A DNA stretch of 11,008 nucleotides from JBAZJN01 sp041651295 (lineage in GTDB: Bacteria; Patescibacteriota; UBA1384; XYA2-FULL-43-10; CAINNR01): positions 1-11,008 of the forward strand of contig JBAZJN010000031.1 in the NCBI GenBank assembly GCA_041651295.1, written 5' to 3'. The notes under the pieces are model-generated. The model did not search any database. It saw nothing but the letters and a program-made list of their open reading frames with translations, and was not told the origin of the DNA. Positions within the stretch are counted from its first letter, which is position 1. The number at the start of each line of letters is the position of its first letter. A program made the translations under genes and the position numbers. Shown one piece after another: positions 1 to 6,042 of this stretch.

Positions 1-1
1 T

Positions 2-772
2 TTTGGATATTACGCGACACTGCCAAGTGATTTCCTTGCGCCTGCAGAAAGACCGCGCATTGAAGAATTGGTAACGGACTGGATGGCCGGAACGGTTACA
101 TCTTACGATAGCACGACCGGTGTTTTAGTTGTAAATATTACATCTTCAAGCGGAACCGATACTTTAACGGCGTGGAATATCGCCAAGGGAGCTACTCCGG
201 GGAATCCGGCGGAAAATATCGGAACATCTACCACAAGTCTCTTATGTGGAACCGGAAGTAAAAGTCTTACTACTCAGGCCGACCTTGATCTGGAAGCAGG
301 GGATTATATCATTGTCTCCTGTGAGAATGCTCCTACCGGTTGGGTTGGACACATTACACCTTTGCAGCCGAATTATCTCAATGATGATGCGGACGATCAC
401 GATAGAAGTTGGTGGGATTGGTATAGCTCCTGCTATTGTGATGAATGTAACTGCGGTACGCCAAGCACATATAAGATAATCGGTTCAACCATATACGTTC
501 GCCCTACTCCTACCGTGGATATATTAGTGAAAGGTTTATATCACGCAAAACCGGTCGCTCTGACATTAGCCACTCAAACTATTCCATGGGAAGGTAAATT
601 TGACGAAATATTTACCGAGGGTGTTGTTCTGATAATCACTAAGGGAATTTCTATTCTTGATGCCGATATCGAGTTTATGACGTTCTTCAAAAGAGAATTC
701 TCTACAGTTATTGATGCCAGGGCAAGACTTTTACCACGCAACGGGCGAATGAAACGCAGTAATTATTTATAG
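2..772 (+). CDS. Head-to-tail adaptor-like protein with inserted beta domain (5' end outside window)
   Basis: The frame is open from base 2, reading FGYYATLPSDFLAPAERPR, so the gene starts upstream of the window. A TTG at 68 is in frame but lies inside this continuous coding sequence and has no ribosome binding site. The first 25 visible residues (LPSDFL pattern) and the last 100 (YKIIGSTIYVRPTPT, then a mostly helical C-terminus ending RARLLPRNGR) look like phage neck adaptors of the SU10-adaptor type, which sit between portal and tail. Between them, at about visible residues 26-120, is a beta-rich segment with the signatures GTVTSYDSTTGVLVV and GTSTTSL..GTGSKSLTTQ. These are familiar from phage tail-fibre decoration domains. 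It is followed by an Asp/Trp-rich linker and a Cys cluster, CYCDECNC, at residues 144-151. The next gene begins 9 bases after the stop. The adaptor role is inferred from these patterns and from gene order; a generic neck or tail protein is the alternative. Confidence 0.7.
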   Translation, partial: FGYYATLPSDFLAPAERPRIEELVTDWMAGTVTSYDSTTGVLVVNITSSSGTDTLTAWNIAKGATPGNPAENIGTSTTSLLCGTGSKSLTTQADLDLEAGDYIIVSCENAPTGWVGHITPLQPNYLNDDADDHDRSWWDWYSSCYCDECNCGTPSTYKIIGSTIYVRPTPTVDILVKGLYHAKPVALTLATQTIPWEGKFDEIFTEGVVLIITKGISILDADIEFMTFFKREFSTVIDARARLLPRNGRMKRSNYL

Positions 773-775
773 AGG
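771..775 (+). promoter_or_regulatory. Ribosome binding site fixing the start of the second adaptor gene
   Basis: AGAGG overlaps the stop codon of the upstream gene and lies 6 bases before the ATG at 782. A TTG at 776 is in the same frame but directly abuts the AGAGG, so it cannot be the start used. The protein should therefore begin MADTTKN. Confidence 0.75.
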
Positions 776-781
776 TTGGTT

Positions 782-1486
782 ATGGCAGATACCACTAAAA
801 ACATAGATGGCGGAACTCCTGCCGGAGAGGAGACTTCGTTATCTGGTGAATTGGGCGATATAAGCGCCGTCGTGTCCGAACAGTTAAAAGACGAGTTTGG
901 AGCAACATGGCCACCGTCGAAAGTGATCCCGTACTGGAATTTATTTATTCAGGAAACGGTAGGTTTAAAACCGGATGTTTATCCAGTGGAAGAAACTATA
1001 ATACTGGTTGCAGGAGCACGTCAGGATTTGCCGACAGCCGCACTTTTGCTTTTAGACGCAATTTGTAATATTTCCGAGACTTCTACGGTCGCTGCTCCGG
1101 TTCCTGTAATAATTAACAAAAAGAATCTCGACCTCATATATCCCGGATGGCAGTTAGCCGAAGGAAATGCCTCTGTTTCGTTTATTGTCAGAGACGACTT
1201 TAATCCTAAAGTCTTTTATACCTATCCGCCGCAGCCTTCAACAAGTACGGGCAAAGTAAAACTTCTTGTCAGTGAAATGCCGGATGCAATAACAATTAAT
1301 TCAACTGATTTTCCCTTTGATGATTCATATATTCCGGCAGCGGTTGATTATCTTATTTACCGGTGCCTGATTGAAGAAACAACGATTCCTAATGCACAAG
1401 CAAAAGCTATGACATTTTATAATAAGTATTTACAGGATTTAGGCTTGAAAGCCAGTATCGAAAAGAAGATAGGGGCTAAACAGTAA
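782..1486 (+). CDS. Phage adaptor protein, DUF6682-like
   Basis: This 234-residue protein starts at the ATG at 782 behind a well-placed AGAGG. It carries a series of blocks that I recognise from the DUF6682-type adaptor family of short-tailed phages. They are a helical N-terminal part with an SKVIPYWNLFIQE segment, then LKPDVYP, an AGARQDLP block with a following Leu-rich strand, LDLIYPGW, VRDDFNPKVFYTYPP, and a helical C-terminal block PAAVDYLIYRCL. Members are thought to form part of the ring joining portal to tail nozzle. The visible order and length fit a complete family member, with no obvious insertion or break. The stop codon overlaps the next start by one base (TAATG), implying translational coupling with the nozzle gene. 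The family match is from memory; the neck or tail role follows from the family and from the neighbours on both sides. Confidence 0.8.
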   Translation: MADTTKNIDGGTPAGEETSLSGELGDISAVVSEQLKDEFGATWPPSKVIPYWNLFIQETVGLKPDVYPVEETIILVAGARQDLPTAALLLLDAICNISETSTVAAPVPVIINKKNLDLIYPGWQLAEGNASVSFIVRDDFNPKVFYTYPPQPSTSTGKVKLLVSEMPDAITINSTDFPFDDSYIPAAVDYLIYRCLIEETTIPNAQAKAMTFYNKYLQDLGLKASIEKKIGAKQ

Positions 1487-3027
1487 TGCTTATTCAACTT
1501 GATAAGTTCGGCGGAAGAATGCCACAGGCTATTGATCCGGCACTCATTCCAGCCGGAAAATCACAAGAGGCCATTAATTGCCGGTTTGATCAGGGCGGTG
1601 TCGCCGCGCTTAAAAATGATGTGCCGATTATTGCACAGTCTAAGATAGGATTGCTTTTAACTATTTACCGTTATTCCGATGGCAACTTCTTTCAATGGCT
1701 TACTGATGTTGATGTATGCGCGGCTCCTAATCCCGCAGACGCCTACGGTCGTATTTATTTTACTGAGAACGGGGAATTAAAAGTCACTGATAAATTCATT
1801 TATAAACAGGGCGGCACCGAATATCCGATGGTTTCCTATAATCCATGTCCTCCGGCACCGGTAAACGCGCCGACTGTAGCGGCAGAATCTATTTTAACAG
1901 CCGTAACGGGTCTTACCATAGCCGATCTTAATTGTGTTGAAGCTAATGGCACTTATAATTTGATTTTCTCCGGAGGCGGTGGATCGGGCGCAACGGGGAC
2001 ATATACAATTCTTAATAATATAATAACAAATGTCTCTTTGACCGCAGGAGGATCTTATGCGTCCAATCCGACAGTTACAACGCAAAGCGGAGATGGAGTC
2101 ATAACGGCGACAGGCGTTCAGGATGCGACGCTCGTTGAAACAAGAGGTTATGTCTATACGTTTGTTAATGGATATGGAGCAGAAGGTCCGCCTTCTCCTG
2201 TTTCCAGCTTGATAGATATTTATGATGGGAACACAGCCGCCATAACAGGAATGGACGGCAATCCTGATACCACTACACAGAAATACAATATTACAAAAAA
2301 AAGAATTTACCGGCTTAACCAAAGTTCAACGAGCGCGATATATCAGTTTGTAGCCGAGGTTGATGTTGACGAAGCAAGTTATGATGATTCTATCCTTGAT
2401 TCTGCACTTAGCGAGGTACTGGCAACCGCAGAATGGGAAGCTCCACCAGTCGGCATACAGGGAATAAAAGCTCTTCCTAATGGCGGTCTGGTGGGTTTTG
2501 TTGGCAATCTCTTATGCTTCTCAGTTCCCGGATATCCTCACGCATGGCCGACGAGTTATCAAAAACCAACGGATTATCCTATTGTCGGCCTCGGTGTGTT
2601 CGGAACTACGGTAGGAGTTTTAACTTCCGGAATTCCCTATCTGGCCGTTGGCAGCGATCCTTCCAATGTCGTTATGGAAACAATGGACTTAGGTTATTCC
2701 TGTATGTCTAAAAGGGGAATTATTCAGGCCGGTGATATTATCGTTTATCCGTGTCCTGAGGGACTGGCGGCAATAGGTCCGGGAGTAAGAGAAATAATAA
2801 CCGAGGGCGTTATGACGCGGCAGGACTGGCAGAGATTATATAATCCTGAGACAATTAATGCCTATTTTTGGGAAGGGAAATATATCGGTTTTTATGAGAG
2901 CAACGGTATTAAAGCAGGTTTTATGTTTGATATTAAGAGTAAGGATTTGACTGACTTAACATTCTACGCAGCAGCCGGTTATCGTGACAAGGGTACCGGA
3001 ACTTTATATTTATCGCTGGGGGAATAA
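1486..3027 (+). CDS. Tail nozzle / packaged-DNA stabilisation-type protein, apparently lacking its C-terminal domain
   Basis: This is a 513-residue protein. It matches the pattern of podovirus tail nozzle/stabilisation proteins, which form the beta-propeller-like tube below the adaptor. Recognisable blocks are IDPALIPAGKSQEAINCRFD (11-36), DVDVCAAPNPADAYGRIYFT (74-93), RGYVYTFVNGYGAEGPPSP (220-238), KKRIYRLN (271-278), PNGGLVGFVGNLLCFSVPGYPHAWP (331-355), PIVGLGVFGTTVGVLTSGIPYL (365-386), SKRGIIQAGDIIVYPCPEGLAAI (408-430) and a DLTDLTFYAAAGYRD segment near the end. Residues about 133-212 are a Gly-rich beta insertion (GGGGSGATG, TAGGSYASNPTV) that interrupts the usual run from the N-terminal part to the YVYTF block. 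The protein stops at GTGTLYLSLGE, where I would expect about 100 further residues in this family. A similar domain ends the adhesin encoded at 3655-5355. A terminator follows directly. Identification as a nozzle-type protein is fairly secure; the truncation is inferred. Confidence 0.8.
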   Translation: MLIQLDKFGGRMPQAIDPALIPAGKSQEAINCRFDQGGVAALKNDVPIIAQSKIGLLLTIYRYSDGNFFQWLTDVDVCAAPNPADAYGRIYFTENGELKVTDKFIYKQGGTEYPMVSYNPCPPAPVNAPTVAAESILTAVTGLTIADLNCVEANGTYNLIFSGGGGSGATGTYTILNNIITNVSLTAGGSYASNPTVTTQSGDGVITATGVQDATLVETRGYVYTFVNGYGAEGPPSPVSSLIDIYDGNTAAITGMDGNPDTTTQKYNITKKRIYRLNQSSTSAIYQFVAEVDVDEASYDDSILDSALSEVLATAEWEAPPVGIQGIKALPNGGLVGFVGNLLCFSVPGYPHAWPTSYQKPTDYPIVGLGVFGTTVGVLTSGIPYLAVGSDPSNVVMETMDLGYSCMSKRGIIQAGDIIVYPCPEGLAAIGPGVREIITEGVMTRQDWQRLYNPETINAYFWEGKYIGFYESNGIKAGFMFDIKSKDLTDLTFYAAAGYRDKGTGTLYLSLGE

Positions 3028-3075
3028 CCATGAAGTAAATTGTTAACCTAATTAAAACGTAGAGGAAAGCCAAGG

Positions 3076-3109
3076 AAGGCTCACAGGAGAAATCTTGTGA
3101 GCCTTTTTT
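3076..3109 (+). terminator. Rho-independent terminator between nozzle and fibre modules
   Basis: A 12-base-pair stem, AAGGCTCACAGG / CTTGTGAGCCTT with one G-T wobble, closes a six-base loop AGAAAT and runs into six T (3104-3109). It begins 49 bases after the nozzle stop and ends 27 bases before the next start. The rest of the 3028-3135 gap shows no convincing -35/-10 pair and only a meaningless ATG-AAG-TAA. The terminator would end or weaken transcription from the adaptor/nozzle genes. Expression of the downstream genes would then need readthrough, antitermination or a promoter that I cannot recognise. Confidence 0.9.
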
Positions 3110-3135
3110 ATTAAATTTAGCCGGAGGGAAAAATC

Positions 3136-3636
3136 ATGCAGAAAGAACAAATGAAAATTATTGATAAAATGACAATGGGTGTTGGCAAAGGGGAACACGA
3201 ACAAATCAAGATTAATGCGAACATGAAGTTGGAATTGTTTGATGCCAACGGGAATCTAAAGGCTACCAGAAACGTCAAGAATACGGTCACGACAGCAGCG
3301 AAATACGGCATCATGGATCAGATTCTCGCATCTCCTACTTTGACCGCTAAGCCTGGTTGGATGGAACTTGGAACAGGTTCGCCGGCCGCTACGTTATTGG
3401 GCGCGTATATTTCCGGTTCAAGAACTGCCCTGGATTCCAAAACAAGAAGTGGCGCGGTCGTGACTATGGTTTGCACATTTGCCGCAGGAGTAGGGACGGG
3501 CGCTGTAACGGAAGCCGGCGTTTTTGATGTAGTTACACAGAATACCGTCAATATGTGGATGTCGACCAGTTTCTCCGTTGTGAACAAAGCTGCAGTCGAC
3601 AGTCTGGTTATTACATGGACGTTGACGTTAAGCTAA
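3136..3636 (+). CDS. Conserved small phage structural protein
   Basis: This 166-residue protein begins at an ATG 8 bases after GGAGGG, the strongest translation signal in this part. After a charged N-terminal stretch (1-27), it follows a pattern that I know from many environmental phage genomes. The blocks are MKLELFDANGNLKATRNVKN (31-50), then GWMELGTGSPAAT, SKTRSGAVVTMVCTFAAGVGTGAVTEAGVFD, and a terminal beta stretch NMWMSTSFSVVNKAAVDSLVITWTLTLS. Proteins of this kind lie among tail and fibre genes and are taken to be virion structural proteins, probably tail or fibre-base beta-sandwich components. No enzymatic motif, signal peptide or membrane segment is present. It is the first gene after the terminator and lies 18 bases upstream of the adhesin, so the two are probably co-expressed. 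The exact position in the particle cannot be told from sequence. Confidence 0.75.
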   Translation: MQKEQMKIIDKMTMGVGKGEHEQIKINANMKLELFDANGNLKATRNVKNTVTTAAKYGIMDQILASPTLTAKPGWMELGTGSPAATLLGAYISGSRTALDSKTRSGAVVTMVCTFAAGVGTGAVTEAGVFDVVTQNTVNMWMSTSFSVVNKAAVDSLVITWTLTLS

Positions 3637-3654
3637 AGATAAAAGGGTGTTCTT

Positions 3655-5355
3655 ATGGCTTTAACAGCTCCGACAGTCACCACACAAGCTGGTTCTAGCG
3701 CAACGCCAAGTTCGTTTGTTGGAAACGGAAAAGTAACTAATTGGGGCAGTGGAGGCGCCTTTTTTGTAAAAGGTTTTTGCTATAAATTAGGGACTTCAGG
3801 AGACCCAACTCTTGAAAACGATTCGCGCATTGAACATGTTGACCCGCCCCCTATAAATACGGGAGATTATACAGAGACTATTACGGGATTAATTGCCGGA
3901 ACGTCGTACCGTGTTAGGGCATACGCCTATATTATAAGTTCTGATTTTACAGAATTTGCACTTGGCTATGGTTCTACTGTAACAGTAACGACAAGATCGT
4001 CAGCGGTTGCGCCAACCGTATCAACGAGCGCGGCCACCGAGATAACCGATGATAGTTGCAAAGGAAACGGTTCTATTTCTGATACCGGCGGGGAATTATG
4101 CTCTTCAAGGGGGTTCTGTTATAAAATCGGTGCATCGGGAGATCCGACTACGTCCGATACCGTTGCTTCGGATACAGGCTCTTTTAATTTGGGGACCTTT
4201 ACAAAGACAATTACCGGACTTTCGCCAGAAACTAATTATCGGGTAAGAGCATTTGCCGTAAATTCAAAAGGGACTTCTTACGGAACGACAGTTAATGTTT
4301 TGACTGACGCCGCTCCATTAACCCTGTCTCTAAATGACAGCATTACTATATCGGACAGTATCGCAAAGACTGCCCGATCAACCAAGGCCGACTCTATCAG
4401 TGCGACCGATGGAATATCAAGGGTGGCAACGTTTAATCGCGCATTGACGGATACGTTGACCGTAACCGATGGTATAGCAAAAAGCCAGAGTCTTAGTTTT
4501 GCCGATTCTGTTAGCATTGCAGATAATTTCTCCCGCGTCGCTTCATTTAATTTAAGCTTTCCCGAAGCACTGTATATCGCCGATGATATTAATGTGTCCA
4601 TGCCCGGGCAATACGTCCTGAACTTCAACGATAGCATGACAATAATAGACTCAATCGGCAAGTCGTTCAGCATCACTTTAGAAGACACTTTGACAGTTGA
4701 AGATGATATGTCCAGGATTGTGGCCTACGAAAGATTAATTGCCGATACAATAACTGTATCCGACGATATGACACATTCAAAAATTGTTCTGCGGACAATC
4801 AATATCGTTGCCAATTCCATGTTAAAGAATGCCACTCAACAGGTGTCGGTAATAGGGGTATATTCTGATGAATCTGCCAGTGATGTTACTCAGTTCTGTT
4901 CTTTTGCAACTTCGGACATTGATATTGCAACAATTGACTCCGGCGGGCTGATAACTTCAATTTCCGAGGGGCTTGTTACGATAACAGCCACATTGGGGGA
5001 TCTTACTACAACCTATGTTCTGGCGGTAATATCAGAATCTCAATCGGCAGCTCTGATGACTGGAATAGTATCATTTGCTAACGGAGATACTTACCGGACA
5101 GCCTCTTATCTATCCAGGAGGCACGTATTCAAGACTAACAGTATAAGTTTAGTCAAGGTTCTTGCTTCTAAATATCCGGTTACTATCGAACTGGTTTTCC
5201 CCGATATCCCCCTTGCTATACCGGTAACCGTAGAAAACAAGAATCCTGTGCGGGTGAAATCGTTTTTAATGGAAGCCGTTGAAGTAAGGATTGCACCTGC
5301 CGAAGAAGTAACAGCCGTATTTCTGGCGTCAACAATGGAGGAACTGACTTTATGA
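3655..5355 (+). CDS. Modular tail fibre / adhesin with FN3-like, Asp-repeat, Big2-like and nozzle-type C-terminal domains
   Basis: This 566-residue protein has a weak ribosome binding site (GGGTG). It is built of clear modules. Residues 5-113 and 119-217 are two fibronectin-III-like repeats sharing RGFCYK/KGFCYK, SGDPT, T.TITGL and YRVRA. Residues 222-376 hold eight short repeats of the form [D/E][S/T][IL][ST][IV].D.[IM]. Residues about 379-460 resemble a Big2 bacterial Ig-like domain (SDIDIATIDSGGLITSISEG, VTITA). Residues about 468-566 (SYLSRRHVFKTNSIS, VKVLASKYPVTIELVF, VFLASTMEEL) match a domain that I recall as the C-terminus of podovirus nozzle proteins. There is no signal peptide or catalytic motif. 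The likely role is a surface-exposed tail decoration or host-binding protein anchored to the tail by its C-terminal domain. Its stop overlaps the next start as ATGA. The domain calls are good; receptor binding is inferred. Confidence 0.75.
   Translation: MALTAPTVTTQAGSSATPSSFVGNGKVTNWGSGGAFFVKGFCYKLGTSGDPTLENDSRIEHVDPPPINTGDYTETITGLIAGTSYRVRAYAYIISSDFTEFALGYGSTVTVTTRSSAVAPTVSTSAATEITDDSCKGNGSISDTGGELCSSRGFCYKIGASGDPTTSDTVASDTGSFNLGTFTKTITGLSPETNYRVRAFAVNSKGTSYGTTVNVLTDAAPLTLSLNDSITISDSIAKTARSTKADSISATDGISRVATFNRALTDTLTVTDGIAKSQSLSFADSVSIADNFSRVASFNLSFPEALYIADDINVSMPGQYVLNFNDSMTIIDSIGKSFSITLEDTLTVEDDMSRIVAYERLIADTITVSDDMTHSKIVLRTINIVANSMLKNATQQVSVIGVYSDESASDVTQFCSFATSDIDIATIDSGGLITSISEGLVTITATLGDLTTTYVLAVISESQSAALMTGIVSFANGDTYRTASYLSRRHVFKTNSISLVKVLASKYPVTIELVFPDIPLAIPVTVENKNPVRVKSFLMEAVEVRIAPAEEVTAVFLASTMEELTL
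3667..4305 (+). repeat. Two tandem FN3-like domain repeats within the fibre gene
   Basis: The units 3667-3993 and 4009-4305 encode paralogous beta-sandwich modules of about 100 residues. They share APTV at the start, GNG, GFCYK.G.SGDPT, a T.TITGL strand and YRVRA.A. The DNA is diverged, so the duplication is not recent. The first copy is longer because of an extra loop (HVDPPPINTG). Both keep the Cys of GFCYK, and the second has two more Cys. Confidence 0.8.
4318..4782 (+). repeat. Eight degenerate 16-22-residue Asp/Ser repeats in the fibre gene
   Basis: In fibre residues 222-376 the same short unit recurs eight times. Examples are NDSITISDSIAK, ADSISATDGISR, TDTLTVTDGIAK, ADSVSIADNFSR, EALYIADDI, NDSMTIIDSIGK, EDTLTVEDDMSR and ADTITVSDDM. 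Each has an acidic residue, a short beta strand and a second Asp about six residues later, mostly followed by a basic residue. Regular Asp spacing would suit an elongated beta stalk, perhaps binding Ca2+. That function is inferred; the repeat itself is plain. Confidence 0.85.
5056..5352 (+). other. Nozzle-type C-terminal domain at the end of the fibre gene
   Basis: Residues 468-566 of the fibre (ASYLSRRHVF, VKVLASKYPVTIELVF, VENKNPVRV, VFLASTMEEL) follow a pattern that I recall as the last 100 or so residues of tail nozzle proteins in related phages. There it reads roughly WRS[KR].F.LP, then AQVLAD.YPVT..LYADG, then a closing LA.SMEEL. Here it is fused to an Ig-like adhesin while the nozzle gene itself stops without it. 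The assignment rests on recalled family patterns and needs a profile comparison. Confidence 0.6.
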
Positions 5356-5600
5356 CGGCTCCTGTAATCGGACAAATAAGGACATTTAATGACGCTCAGA
5401 AGGCACTTGAAAATATAAGGGGAGCACTCGGATCTTCGGTTGTTATCGGACAGATAAGGACTTTTAAAGATATTCAGCGTTCCTGTGAAAACATACGAGG
5501 ATATTTTTCAGGGGAAGAAACTAAACCGGTTATACCGCAAATACGCACGTTTAGAGATGCGCAAAGAGTTTTGGAAAACATACGAGGTCATTACGTATGA
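5352..5600 (+). CDS. Small three-repeat phage protein (IGQIRTF repeats)
   Basis: This 82-residue protein overlaps the fibre stop (ATGA) and overlaps the next start in the same way (ATGA at 5597), so it should be translationally coupled on both sides. Almost the whole chain is three copies of one unit of about 21 residues, at residues 4-24, 30-50 and 59-79. Each reads VI.QIRTF.D.Q...ENIRG, joined by short linkers of five and eight residues. I associate a single copy of a similar motif (PVIP.IRT..DAQ..LENIR) with small proteins encoded right after nozzle genes in related phages. There is no membrane segment and no known catalytic motif. It may be a small tail or neck component whose repeats bind equivalent sites. 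Function unknown; the coding call is firm because of the repeats and coupling. Confidence 0.75.
   Translation: MTAPVIGQIRTFNDAQKALENIRGALGSSVVIGQIRTFKDIQRSCENIRGYFSGEETKPVIPQIRTFRDAQRVLENIRGHYV
5361..5588 (+). repeat. Triplicated VI.QIRTF...ENIRG coding repeat
   Basis: Units lie at 5361-5423, 5439-5501 and 5526-5588. The protein motif is nearly identical in all three (IGQIRTF, IGQIRTF, IPQIRTF, each ending ENIRG), while the DNA differs at many third positions. The copies have therefore been kept by selection on protein sequence rather than arising recently. Spacing between unit starts is 78 and 87 bases. Confidence 0.9.
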
Positions 5601-6037
5601 TAATAAAGGATTTAGCAAAAGAAGATGTTGATCGTGTATTTGATAATCTCTGGCCGCAGGGGAGGGAAGAAATACTTATCATGGGTTCCACTGTGGAAAA
5701 GGAACGCCAGAAATTCAAGAATATGGCCGGGAAACCGTGGGCTGTTTCATTTCATGACAGCGAATGCTTTGCAGTATTTATCATGGAACAGGTTGGAGAA
5801 ATGAAGTGGCGCACTTCCTTTGCTTCCATAGAAGAAGGATTTAAGAAAAACTGGATGGCATTGACCAGGTATTTCAGGAAATCGAGCGACGTTATTATTT
5901 ATGATGTAACCAAAGGAGAAGGAATTATCGAACTGTTTACGATAAGCGATACTGATTATAACTGGTTCCAGACAATAGGTTTTGAACTTATCGGAACGGA
6001 CGGGTTTATTGACCAATACGAGAAAAAGGCGAGGTGA
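5597..6037 (+). CDS. GNAT-fold internal virion protein, DUF2833-like (T7 gp13-like position)
   Basis: This 146-residue protein starts at an ATG that overlaps the previous stop. The layout resembles the DUF2833 phage family, a GNAT-like fold found as a small internal virion or assembly protein (T7 gene 13 is the reference). It opens with a short strand and helix (IIKDLAKEDVDRVFDNLW), has central strands (PWAVSFHDSECFAVFIMEQVG), a helix containing NWMALTRYF, and the late block YNWFQTIGFELIGTDGF. The final block corresponds to the WL..LGF segment near the end of GNAT folds. I do not see the R/Q-x-x-G-x-G/A acetyl-CoA loop, so enzymatic acetylation is unlikely. It is followed immediately by an internal-virion type gene, as expected for the ejection-protein module. 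Confidence 0.65.
   Translation: MIIKDLAKEDVDRVFDNLWPQGREEILIMGSTVEKERQKFKNMAGKPWAVSFHDSECFAVFIMEQVGEMKWRTSFASIEEGFKKNWMALTRYFRKSSDVIIYDVTKGEGIIELFTISDTDYNWFQTIGFELIGTDGFIDQYEKKAR
6031..6034 (+). promoter_or_regulatory. Ribosome binding site fixing the start at 6043
   Basis: GAGG lies 8 bases before the ATG at 6043. A GTG at 6034 opens the same frame three codons earlier but overlaps the GAGG itself, so the protein should begin MCMGGSNQ. That fits the MC.GGS beginning seen in related phage internal proteins. Confidence 0.75.
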
Positions 6038-6042
6038 TTATT

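Noticed and set aside
1894..2322. 142-codon open frame on the minus strand opposite the nozzle gene
   Set aside because: It is Cys/Arg/Ile-rich without any family pattern, and it lies fully opposite a well-supported gene.
3029..3037. ATG-AAG-TAA mini open frame just after the nozzle stop
   Set aside because: Two codons only, with no ribosome binding site. It could be a leftover of the broken nozzle frame but carries no information.
3040..3068. TTGTTA as a possible promoter -35 in the gap before the fibre module
   Set aside because: No acceptable -10 sequence lies 16-18 bases downstream.
3068..3081. Possible alternative hairpin AGCC/GGCT overlapping the terminator's 5' arm, suggesting an attenuator
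   Set aside because: It has only four base pairs against a 12-bp terminator stem, and no leader peptide or ligand-binding fold is visible.
3655..5355. Fibre gene as the target of a diversity-generating retroelement
   Set aside because: No reverse transcriptase, template repeat or C-type-lectin-like variable end is visible in the window.
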